Part shown: one piece after another, positions 1 to 5,522 of the stretch | Position numbering within the stretch: the stretch's first letter is position 1 | Layout: each line of letters begins with the position of its first letter | Assembly: GCA_021832495.1 (NCBI GenBank) | Contig: JAKBKR010000135.1 | Span: 1 to 6,130, forward strand | DNA length: 6,130 nt | Source: a bacterium | GTDB taxonomy: Archaea > Thermoplasmatota > Thermoplasmata > Lutacidiplasmatales > UBA184 | Direction: 5' to 3' | Position numbers and translations under genes: made by a program | Notes under the pieces: generated by a model | Databases searched by the model: none | The model's input: the letters and a program-made list of their open reading frames with translations, nothing else | What the model was told of the DNA's origin: nothing

Positions 1-226
1 GGGTCACACCGTAGGGGATGCCGAAAGCGGCGAGCGGGATGATGACCGATACGGTGGAGATCCCGAGGGCGATGTTCCCGTAGTCCGCGGCCCCGAGGGA
101 TTTCACGAGGAGCACGCGGCTACCGAACGTGGCGCCGATGAGCACGATCTGGCCGATGAGGTAGAGGATCGAGCCGTGCCCCAGGCTCTCCAGGGAATGG
201 GTTTGGGTACCGCCGGAGGTCTTCAT
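1..226 (-). CDS. Polysaccharide/oligosaccharide flippase, N-terminal part (cut by window edge)
   Basis: About 75 residues are visible, starting at an ATG whose first base is 226 and running off the left edge without a stop. A short polar leader is followed by a hydrophobic helix (roughly residues 18-42), then the turn VKSLGAADYGNIALG, then a second hydrophobic helix ending in AAFGIPYGVT. The pattern of helix, LG-x-x-D-Y-G and second helix with a G-x-x-x-G end is typical of the first two membrane segments of Wzx-type flippases (polysaccharide biosynthesis/MATE-like superfamily). These move lipid-linked glycans across the cell membrane for surface polysaccharide or glycoprotein assembly. No clear Shine-Dalgarno or TATA box lies directly before the start, so the start is the best-looking one rather than proven. 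It is divergent from the tRNA gene on the plus strand. The family call is fairly safe; substrate unknown. Confidence 0.8.
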   Translation of the reverse strand, partial: MKTSGGTQTHSLESLGHGSILYLIGQIVLIGATFGSRVLLVKSLGAADYGNIALGISTVSVIIPLAAFGIPYGVT

Positions 227-454
227 GGGCCGGAGGGCTCCCGGCCCAGCTCGGGGTGGGAACCGGGTCGGATGGCCCGATCGCGGCGCTGTGATCTCCC
301 GATGGGTGGTTGCCGCAAGAGTGCTCCTTTGCTACCGTCCAGATGGCCGGCGGCCCGGGCATCGACCGGTTCGGTATTAACCTTGGCGAGGGATGCGGCC
401 CCCTCCAAGGACGTGAGTTTACTCCAAGGCTTTCCCAGGGGTTCGCCAGAGGCC

Positions 455-461
455 TTTATTA
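455..461 (+). promoter_or_regulatory. Probable TATA box of the tRNA-Trp gene
   Basis: TTTATTA stands out in an otherwise GC-rich stretch. Its centre is about 32 nt before the mature tRNA 5' end. The usual archaeal spacing of about 26 nt from TATA centre to transcription start would place the start a few bases before position 490, leaving a short 5' leader for RNase P. Confidence 0.5.
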
Positions 462-489
462 GCCGGCGGGCGTGGTCCGGCCGGGTGAA

Positions 490-657
490 GGGAGCATAGG
501 CTAACTTGGCAGACCAGCGGGCTCCAGTCAGCCGGTCGGGAACCCCGACGGGCTGGAACATAGGGTAAGCTGAAACCACGCATCGTGGTTGATGAAGAGA
601 GACTGGAGCGTGCCACGGAGATACCCGCATATCAGGGTTCAAATCCCTGTGCTCCCA
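490..657 (+). tRNA. tRNA-Trp (anticodon CCA) with an intron
   Basis: Exons are 490-527 and 623-657. The acceptor stem GGGAGCA (490-496) pairs perfectly with TGCTCCC (650-656), followed by discriminator A657; CCA is not encoded. The D arm is 499-515, with one C-A mismatch (501/513) and the conserved GG at 508-509. The anticodon stem GCGGG (517-521) pairs with CCCGC (624-628). The loop is C-T-CCA-G then A623, with anticodon 524-526. The variable loop is 4 nt (629-632). The T arm CAGGG-TTCAAAT-CCCTG (633-649) is perfect. The 95-nt intron (528-622) lies between tRNA positions 37 and 38, the standard archaeal site. CTCC (522-525) can pair with GGAG (617-620), leaving 3-nt bulges AG^T and AT^A that hold both splice sites, as expected for the archaeal splicing endonuclease. 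The helix on the intron side is not obvious, so this is a relaxed form of the motif. Confidence 0.93.
528..622 (+). ncRNA. tRNA-Trp intron with box C/D guide RNA features
   Basis: The intron holds D' box CTGA (570-573), then a 7-bp hairpin AACCACG/CGTGGTT (574-580 with 584-590, loop CAT), then C' box TGATGA (590-595). This is the arrangement of a D'/C' kink-turn. Just before D', GGGTA (563-567) pairs with TACCC (622-626). By the box+5 rule G565 pairs with C624, which is tRNA position 39. After C', the stretch 601-609 is complementary over 9 bp to 521-529 and pairs G606 with the wobble base C34. In Haloferax and other euryarchaea the tRNA-Trp intron is known to guide 2'-O-methylation at positions 34 and 39, so the same job is inferred here. 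The outer C and D boxes are not recognisable by eye. The 5' half of the intron folds into a separate strong hairpin (529-533/551-555 and 535-540/544-549). Confidence 0.68.
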
Positions 658-665
658 CCCCTTCG

Positions 666-696
666 GCGGGTTCGAATCTGATCCTCCGACTACCAG
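666..696 (+). other. T-arm-like sequence 3' of tRNA-Trp (possible att scar or tRNA relic)
   Basis: GGGTTCGAATC (668-678) resembles the T loop of a tRNA and matches 10 of 11 bases of the true tRNA-Trp T arm (GGGTTCAAATC, 635-645) some 33 nt upstream. The following CTG..CTCC..AC also echoes the end of the tRNA. Its flanks cannot form a T stem, so it is not a functional tRNA. It could be an imperfect copy of the tRNA 3' end left by an integrase-mediated insertion, or a remnant of a lost neighbouring tRNA. Chance remains possible because the match is short. Confidence 0.28.
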
Positions 697-1319
697 ACCC
701 GGGCCTGCACAATCTCACGGAGTGACTTGACAGCGAGAGGTGGGACACGGATGTAATTCACACCTACGTCAAGCCCGGCATTTCCATTCTCGGGCAGCCT
801 CAGGAAAATCGGTAGGGGAGTCCCATCGCATCGTTCAGATGCACCCATGGGCTCAGGAGTGCGCCCACGATGCCCCTTAACGTCCGAACGTTGGGACGCA
901 ACTGGTCCAGCCGGACGACGACCGGCCATGACCCCCCGTAGGGACTACCGCATGATCCGATCCCAGGAGGTTTCCTTGACCGGCCACCCGGGGGAGGCGC
1001 GGAGCGGTAACCCCGTAGGGGGGATTCCGCCGCGGCAGATCAAAACGGAGACATCCACGCAGATGACCGTGGGGTTTCGACCGTACAGGTGAGCCTTCAG
1101 TTCGCGCACATACTCCCGGGTGAGAGCGGATGTTGCGACTCCACGGGGGCCATGGATGAAGAGGGGACATGGGTGAGCGACAACTCTGCGGAGTTCGTCG
1201 AGGACCTCGTTTCGCCCCGTGGGGAGAAAGGATCGGCAGGTTCTCCCCTCCTGGGCTCCTATGTCCACCCGCTCGGCAGTAGGCTCTGGGCTCTTGTCTC
1301 TGTCTCCAAGGTGGTTCAC
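690..1319 (-). pseudogene. Decayed Orc1/Cdc6-like AAA+ replication initiator (fragment)
   Basis: The longest frame starts at a GTG (1319), has an in-frame TAG (945-947) and ends at a TAG (690-692). Its first part reads FLPTGRNEVLDELRRVV, then PLFIHGPRGVATSALTREYV, then TVICVDV. This follows the archaeal Orc1/Cdc6 pattern: a conserved P-x-R-E-type entry, Walker A, then a beta strand. The Walker A Gly-Lys is replaced (GPRGVATS), which should abolish ATP binding. Around 932-823 a different frame carries the next piece, WPVVVRLDQLRPN, resembling a Walker B strand and following helix. The original frame then resumes with TPLPIFLRLPENGNAGLDVG and YIRVPPLAVKSLREIVQARV, like the family's 'I-x-x-P-P-Y-..-L-x-x-I-L-x-x-R' segment. 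The lid and winged-helix DNA-binding domain are missing. At least two frame changes, the stop and the lost lysine make a functional product unlikely. Another archaeal AAA+ ATPase family is a less likely alternative. Confidence 0.62.
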
Positions 1320-1344
1320 CTCTGAGATTGAGGGGGAACCACCT
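1309..1344. repeat. Long inverted repeat (hairpin or paired protein-binding site)
   Basis: AGGTGGTTC (1309-1317) is mirrored perfectly by GAACCACCT (1336-1344). Inside, CCTC (1319-1322) pairs with GAGG (1330-1333), leaving loop TGAGATT. The stem is thus 9 + 4 bp with a small internal bulge. It covers the 5' end of the Orc1/Cdc6-like pseudogene and lies about 57 bases before the HEPN-like gene. Inverted sites beside an initiator gene suggest a remnant origin or operator, but no known origin-box consensus is evident. It has no T run, so a terminator is unlikely. Confidence 0.65.
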
Positions 1345-1389
1345 GCTGAGCCGCTAAGGGTTAAGAGCCGAGGTCAGATACCGCCCTTC

Positions 1390-1394
1390 GGAGG
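1390..1394 (+). promoter_or_regulatory. Shine-Dalgarno site of the HEPN-like gene
   Basis: GGAGG lies 6 nt before the ATG at 1401 and fixes that start. It can pair with the anti-Shine-Dalgarno end of 16S rRNA. No convincing TATA box is seen in the 60 bases before it. Confidence 0.6.
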
Positions 1395-1400
1395 AATGAG

Positions 1401-2351
1401 ATGTCAAAGGATAGTGCTCTACCACTCTCGCCGAAGTCACCTCGGCAGTCATTCCCAGCGCGTCAGAAGGTGCCGGGGAGGTTCGAAGTAAGATTTGACC
1501 TGTTCCCTGAGGGGCACTTTGGTGTACCATCTCAAGATGGTACTCAGTTGATTGTCCCTGAGGGTTGTTCTACCGTTCCTGAGGAGCTGGAGAAACAGCT
1601 GCACCTACAAACCAGTGTAGGAGGATTTGATGCCAGCCTGAAGTCCAATCACCTTTCCGTGTATGTTGAGTCGGCGGACGTTGAAGACGCCTATCTGAAG
1701 GCAGAGAAGGCGACGAGCCGCTTCCTTAGGTTCCTGTCAATGAACTATGGACCCCGGTTCGAGTACCGTTTTCGAGGAGCTCACTCCCCGGATGGACATG
1801 GAATGACCGGAATCGAACCACAGGGGATACGTCAAGTGTTCTTTCACCCAAACGAAATCGCTAAGGCAATAGACCACGCGTCAACCCTTTCCTGTTCCAG
1901 TGACGCAGACCTAGACCGCGCCCTAGGCTACTTTGACCATGCCATGCTACTCCTCGATGTTGGCAATCGCCTGAACAGCGGATTCCCTAAGAGTTTCTGG
2001 GAGGTGGAACATGACTATCAGGAGTGGTTGAAGGACATCATATTGTATCTATGGAAAGCTGAATGCCAGATCCTCGGGGAAGGGAAGCACCGAGTGAAGC
2101 AGATGACATCGTTGGGCCTGGATGCGGATCTGCGGACATGCCTCGACGATTTGGCAGAGATTAGGAACAAGAGTGGGGTTGCCCATACTCATCAAGAGAA
2201 GAGCGATGGGGTTGACCTGCGACCCGTGATGGACAGGGGAAGAACGGCAGTCAAGAAATTGCTGATGATCTACTCGACGAGACTCGCGGGGGGAGAGAAT
2301 CCAGGCCATACCACAGTGAACTCATCGGACCTGCCAGCGCAGTCAGGGTGA
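1401..2351 (+). CDS. HEPN-like protein (316 aa), probable ribonuclease or defence effector
   Basis: The function is not known from direct recognition. Residues 1-27 are Ser/Pro/basic and probably disordered. Residues 28-140 form a mixed domain of strands and a helix (for example SNHLSVYVESADVEDAYLKA, then TSRFLRFLSMNYGPRFEYRF). From about 150 to 300 the protein looks all-helical and ends with LDDLAEIRNKSGVAHTH. R255-N256-x5-H262 fits the R-x4-6-H signature of HEPN ribonucleases, with the usual polar residue after Arg. HEPN domains cut RNA in toxin-antitoxin, abortive-infection and CRISPR systems. Its stop overlaps the GTG of the next gene by four bases (GTGA), indicating translational coupling with the broken PD-(D/E)xK gene. 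Codon use and base content are more AT-rich than in the flanking flippase and transposase genes, as in GmrSD downstream, which suggests acquired DNA. A non-catalytic helical sensor remains possible. Confidence 0.8.
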   Translation: MSKDSALPLSPKSPRQSFPARQKVPGRFEVRFDLFPEGHFGVPSQDGTQLIVPEGCSTVPEELEKQLHLQTSVGGFDASLKSNHLSVYVESADVEDAYLKAEKATSRFLRFLSMNYGPRFEYRFRGAHSPDGHGMTGIEPQGIRQVFFHPNEIAKAIDHASTLSCSSDADLDRALGYFDHAMLLLDVGNRLNSGFPKSFWEVEHDYQEWLKDIILYLWKAECQILGEGKHRVKQMTSLGLDADLRTCLDDLAEIRNKSGVAHTHQEKSDGVDLRPVMDRGRTAVKKLLMIYSTRLAGGENPGHTTVNSSDLPAQSG

Positions 2352-2877
2352 TTCTGAAGTACGACTGGAAGGAGAAGCTCGTAGCAGACATAGAGGGGGC
2401 CGAGTGCGTGATGGCCTTGGTCACGAACCGATAGGAGACTGTTTCAATCAAAGATTTCTAGGACAACCCCTAGTTCAGCCCAAAGGCATCGACTTCCTTT
2501 GGAAACGGAAGCGTTGGAATGGCGGACTGGAAACCGTAGCGGTCGAGGTGAAATGGGACTCCTATACCACCCGGAACACCTCCATGGAGACTGTCAGAAT
2601 TGTCGAGAAGGGAACCCCGGGAGGCTTCCTCACTTCGGTGGCAGACAGGTGGACTTATTGTTTCAAGGGATACTCATGAGCATTCATGGCTCCGTTGCGC
2701 CGCGCAAGGGAGTGGTTCTTGGCCCATCGACAGGAGTATCGGTCCAGAGTGTCGTCTCCCAGAGACGCGGGGAGGGCTGATTGGCACACCGAATTCGCCC
2801 TGGTGCCCATCGATGATCTCCTTCGGAACGTGCCCGGAGTCATCGACTTCAAATCCGTTCTTAAGGGAATAGGTTAA
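2348..2877 (+). pseudogene. PD-(D/E)xK nuclease-like gene, broken by a frameshift and an in-frame TGA
   Basis: Three pieces add up to one protein of about 175 aa. Piece 1 starts at GTG 2348, overlapping the HEPN stop, and reads ILKYDWKEKLVADIEGAE up to TAG 2432-2434. Piece 2 is in the frame shifted by -1 (about 2430-2679): GDCFNQRFLG, then KGIDFLW, VAVEVKWD, TSMETV, GTPGGFLTSVADRWTYCF. Asp at 2491, Glu at 2545 and Lys at 2551 give D-x17-E-x-K, the PD-(D/E)xK catalytic pattern. The later E-T-V and T-S-x-A-D-x-W stretch resembles small phage and archaeal nucleases of this fold. After TGA 2677-2679 piece 3 continues in the same frame (AFMAPLRRAREWFLAHRQ, then FALVPIDDLLRNVPGVIDF) to TAA 2875-2877. 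One inserted base near 2430 and one sense codon for the TGA would restore the gene. Alternatively GTG 2404, preceded by GAGGGGG, could start a 91-aa truncated protein with the catalytic residues. DNA target unknown. Confidence 0.66.
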
Positions 2878-2968
2878 GCTTTCGATAACGGCGATTTCTG
2901 AAAGACTAAGGAAGAGGTAGGCACCCATGGTGGAGGTAAGGCCACACTTAAGAATTTAACGGCATACC

Positions 2969-2994
2969 TTATATCTTCAATCAATTATAGGTGA
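2969..2994 (+). promoter_or_regulatory. TATA box and Shine-Dalgarno of the GmrSD-like gene
   Basis: TTATAT (2969-2974) sits in a local AT-rich stretch, 26 nt before the ATG at 2998, so transcription would begin at or very near the start codon (leaderless or nearly so). AGGTGA (2989-2994), 3 nt before the ATG, matches the anti-Shine-Dalgarno sequence but is close to the start. GmrSD thus appears to be transcribed separately from the HEPN/nuclease pair. Confidence 0.5.
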
Positions 2995-2997
2995 AAG

Positions 2998-4710
2998 ATG
3001 CCAATCCAGCGTGCTGGTGAGACCCCACCCCTTGTCGAGCTCCCGCTTCGCTATGTGATCAGCGACTCCAACCTTCCCACCCCAAGTCCGGCAATAACGT
3101 CACTTGGGCCCACACCAATGCAAGTCCCCACATTTCAGCGCGGAATTGAATGGGGGCGTGACGAAGTCTCCAAACTGTTGAACTCAACGTCCAGTCTCTA
3201 CGGCACAGTGATATTAGGTTCGTTTCCCGGGCAGCCGCAAGTCTTGATTGATGGGCTTCAGAGATTTGCCGTTACTACTGCCCTGCTAGATTGTCTGTAC
3301 GACCATGTTCTGCAACCCAATCCAACAAACCTAGCAGCTGTGCCGTTCTTCACTCGACTAAAAGCCCGTACCGCTTACTATCATCCATTGATTGCATTCA
3401 ATAGGGAAGCACTCTCCAAACACAAGAGGCTCGCTATTAAAAACAGCTTTCTTCGATTGCTACACGAGATCGAAGAATACGTTAGTGAAGAGCTCGAATC
3501 GGCAAGGGTTAAACAATTTGGGGAACTTGTGGAACGAATGTTTCTAGATCGGCAAGTTGCGATAGACCCGTACTTCAACTTCCAGAATCCTTCACAAATG
3601 GCTGCAACCTTCGTTAACTTGAACACTGCAGGAATCGATCTCTCAACAACCGACTTGCTCCGGTCGCGAATCGTTGACCAAGCAACGTCCGTCGGTTGGA
3701 GTGACTTGGACATCGCGAAAATGGAGAACAGATTCTCGGATACCTTTGATGCGCCGAATGCCCGGCCTCAATTGCGAGCGCTTGGGAAGGCTGCAGACGA
3801 GATCGTTCGGGACCTGCACACAGTTAGTTTCCTATTTCCCAATTGGACCGCACTGTCTCCTAATGATGTTGAAGAATTCCTGTCCTTCGTAGAGGCGGCG
3901 TCAACAATAGGGCCGATGAACTCTTCTTCTGGTTACTTCCGAGAGCTGTTTCAATCGAGTCCCGCGGTGTTTGCCTTGACGACACTTTACTATTACCGAG
4001 ACGCGATCTCCACGAAGTCATTTCCCAGTTTCGGCGGGGGTAGCAGGAATGTAGACGATAGTCTACATGTCATACTCAGGGCGGTGTACAGGAGATTAAT
4101 CGACGGTACTGTTTTCCGAATCGGGGACATGACCAAAGAGATTCTCACCTCAACCCAACTGTACTCTCCATCACAAGTGGCCGAAATATTGAACACCGGG
4201 AATGCTGGTGGCCCGCTTGCCACGAATCCCAATCCCCAGTGGCTCAGTCAACGGCTTAGGGAAGTCGGCACCTCTTCTGCCAGAAGAGTATTCAATGCCT
4301 GCCTACTCCCCCCCCGCGCCATGATTGGCGGAACATTCAATCCTCTGGACTTTGGTAAGCGTACCATACAATGGTCTCTCGACCATCTTATCCCAGTGTC
4401 CCAAGTCACGGCCAATACTGTAGGTGAGTCAGAGACTGAGACAATTGTCAACTTGGCTCCTCTGATGATGCAGTATAACCGGAGTGCCCGGGCAACAACA
4501 TGCTCTACGAAGCTTGGGAACAATGGCCCCTATCAAGGACTATTGCAGTCCCACCCCTATCTTCAATGGCTCGTTCAGACTCACTATGCCGCACATTCAG
4601 CGTTACCTTCAGATCTAGATGACCCTTCAAAACTTGTAAGCCAAGTAACGGGATCGGTGGGCGACGAGCGGATAGAAGCACTCGCTGGGATTCTTCAGGA
4701 TCGGCTGTAG
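2998..4710 (+). CDS. GmrSD-like type IV restriction protein (DUF262 + DUF1524)
   Basis: 570 aa. The N-terminal DUF262 (ParB/Srx-like, GmrS) domain shows VPTFQRGIEW (43-52), where family members usually have V-P-x-F-Q-R-x-x-x-W, and IDGLQRFAVTTALLD (84-98), the counterpart of the family's DGQQR-L-T-T motif with Leu for the first Gln. This domain hydrolyses NTPs in characterised systems. A long helical middle follows (about 110-420). The C-terminal DUF1524 (GmrD, HNH-type) domain has SLDHLIPVS with H463, NLAPL with N485, then N494 and K505, in the order D-H-x-x-P...N-L...N...K expected for the nuclease. Fused GmrSD enzymes cut DNA with modified bases, such as glucosylated hydroxymethylcytosine of phages, hence a defence role is inferred. 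Both active sites look intact, with no frameshift. The ATG has its own TATA box. The region is AT-richer than the flanks, consistent with horizontal transfer. Confidence 0.93.
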   Translation: MPIQRAGETPPLVELPLRYVISDSNLPTPSPAITSLGPTPMQVPTFQRGIEWGRDEVSKLLNSTSSLYGTVILGSFPGQPQVLIDGLQRFAVTTALLDCLYDHVLQPNPTNLAAVPFFTRLKARTAYYHPLIAFNREALSKHKRLAIKNSFLRLLHEIEEYVSEELESARVKQFGELVERMFLDRQVAIDPYFNFQNPSQMAATFVNLNTAGIDLSTTDLLRSRIVDQATSVGWSDLDIAKMENRFSDTFDAPNARPQLRALGKAADEIVRDLHTVSFLFPNWTALSPNDVEEFLSFVEAASTIGPMNSSSGYFRELFQSSPAVFALTTLYYYRDAISTKSFPSFGGGSRNVDDSLHVILRAVYRRLIDGTVFRIGDMTKEILTSTQLYSPSQVAEILNTGNAGGPLATNPNPQWLSQRLREVGTSSARRVFNACLLPPRAMIGGTFNPLDFGKRTIQWSLDHLIPVSQVTANTVGESETETIVNLAPLMMQYNRSARATTCSTKLGNNGPYQGLLQSHPYLQWLVQTHYAAHSALPSDLDDPSKLVSQVTGSVGDERIEALAGILQDRL

Positions 4711-5026
4711 ACCAAGTCTGAGGACAGGGTTTGAACAATATGCAATCGAATACCTGCACCCTTGGTTAAGGAATCCTTCACCGCGGCACCGAGACAGCTA
4801 TCGCTCTCCAACTTGACTCCGACACTTCTTGGATTCTACCGGCGTGAAATGTCATAGCCTCTGGATAGTGCCGTTAGCCGACCCCATCCTGTTCCGTATT
4901 GGGACATCGACTGTGACCGACGACGTGTAACCTTTCACGGTTGAGCCCGACGATGGCTCAGTCTAGTTGACCCGTTGATTCCGACATATTCGGGGTTCAT
5001 TTGGGGCCGGGAGGACCTAGGCCGAA
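4711..5026. other. Stretch without a recognisable gene
   Basis: All frames are short or broken and none resembles a protein. There is no T-rich terminator behind the GmrSD gene. The only local structure is a 6-bp inverted repeat TGAGCC/GGCTCA (4942-4947 and 4955-4960) with a 7-base loop and no T run. This is probably decayed DNA between the defence gene and the transposase remnant. Confidence 0.5.
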
Positions 5027-5167
5027 CTAAAACGGGGTCTCCCCCTTCAGCACTCTCGCCCCAAGCTCCCTGTAGGCGATCCCCTGTAGCTGTCCCGTCT
5101 GGATCATGCTGGCTAGCAGGGCGGTGCGGTCCGCTCCCTTCTTCGTTCGGGATCCCCACCTGAGTTC
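5027..5167 (-). pseudogene. C-terminal remnant of an IS66-family transposase
   Basis: An open stretch of 46 codons ends at TAG (5027-5029). It reads ELRWGSRTKKGADRTALLAS, then MIQTGQLQGIAYRELGARVL. This follows the end of IS66 transposases, where 'R-K-x-x-x-G-(S/T)-R-(S/T)-x-x-G-A' leads into 'L-x-S-x-x-x-T-x-x-x-x-G'. Another frame just upstream (to about 5230) contains HFRPTQFTAKTWF, which could be the preceding 'LRP..-RK' part after a frameshift. Strand and order match the N-terminal piece further right, so both probably come from one element whose middle was lost. The fragment is short, so the call is tentative. Confidence 0.5.
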
Positions 5168-5299
5168 GACGTGAGAACCAGGTCTTCGCCGTGAATTGTG
5201 TAGGCCTAAAATGACTATTGGCTAAGCGGCCCCGTAATAGACCCAACGTCAGCTGCCACTTGTTGTTACACTTTCACCACTGTATGCTAGCGATACGTA

Positions 5300-5318
5300 G
5301 TTATATACAAGGTTATAT
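5300..5318. repeat. AT-rich short direct repeat GTTATAT x2
   Basis: GTTATAT occurs at 5300-5306 and 5312-5318, 12 bases apart, in an AT-rich patch inside GC-rich DNA. On either strand it offers a TATA-like box (TATATAAC on minus). No gene starts at the right distance on plus; on minus it faces only the transposase C-terminal remnant. It may be an orphan promoter or part of an insertion junction. Confidence 0.35.
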
Positions 5319-5333
5319 TGTAGTCACTTAGTG

Positions 5334-5486
5334 TCATGGATATTTGACTTCCGGAAGGTCGGGGATTACCGCTACCTTTACCTCGTGCAGAAGGGCCGGA
5401 CTTCCAAGGGCCCTCGCAACGTCTAGCAGATCTACATCGGTAATGCCGATCGTCTCTACGAGCGCCTTTCCCAACCTCCTCGCCAT
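5334..5486 (-). CDS. Small frame of 50 codons, unknown; may be a gene fragment
   Basis: From ATG 5486 to TGA 5334-5336 the frame reads MARRLGKALVETIGITDVDL, then LDVARALGSPALLHEVKVAV, then IPDLPEVKYP. The composition looks protein-like (amphipathic helix, then a strand), and GGAAGGTG shortly before the ATG could serve as a Shine-Dalgarno. The same frame runs upstream without a break to TAG 5523-5525 (LSKREGAEMARRL), so it may instead be the C-terminal end of a longer lost gene fused into the transposase remnant. It does not resemble the IS66 catalytic core. I do not recognise the family. Confidence 0.3.
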   Translation of the reverse strand: MARRLGKALVETIGITDVDLLDVARALGSPALLHEVKVAVIPDLPEVKYP

Positions 5487-5522
5487 CTCCGCACCTTCCC
5501 TTTTGGAAAGTCGGCGGCCTTG

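Noticed and set aside
223..642. 139-codon open frame on the minus strand
   Set aside because: It runs antisense through the tRNA-Trp gene and its intron, has no protein-like motif, and ends inside the flippase start.
934..1021. CCCCGTAGGG occurring twice (934-943 and 1012-1021)
   Set aside because: A short GC-rich word in GC-rich DNA, only two copies, with no regular spacing; no CRISPR or iteron array.
2677..2679. TGA read as selenocysteine or tryptophan in the nuclease
   Set aside because: A nearby frameshift already points to decay, no selenocysteine element is evident, and TGA is a normal stop for the neighbouring 316-aa gene.
2674..2928. 84-codon minus-strand frame opposite the nuclease C-terminus
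   Set aside because: The plus strand gives a more convincing continuation of the PD-(D/E)xK protein in the same frame as its core.
4725..4735. CAGGGTTTGAA as a far attachment-site copy of the tRNA T arm
   Set aside because: Only 7 consecutive bases match the tRNA sequence; too short to separate from chance.
4942..4960. Hairpin TGAGCC/GGCTCA as a terminator for GmrSD
   Set aside because: It lies over 230 bases after the stop and is not followed by a T run.
4935..5246. 103-codon open frame on the minus strand as a gene
   Set aside because: Most of it is low-complexity; the better protein similarity in this region (IS66 C-terminus) is in the neighbouring frame.
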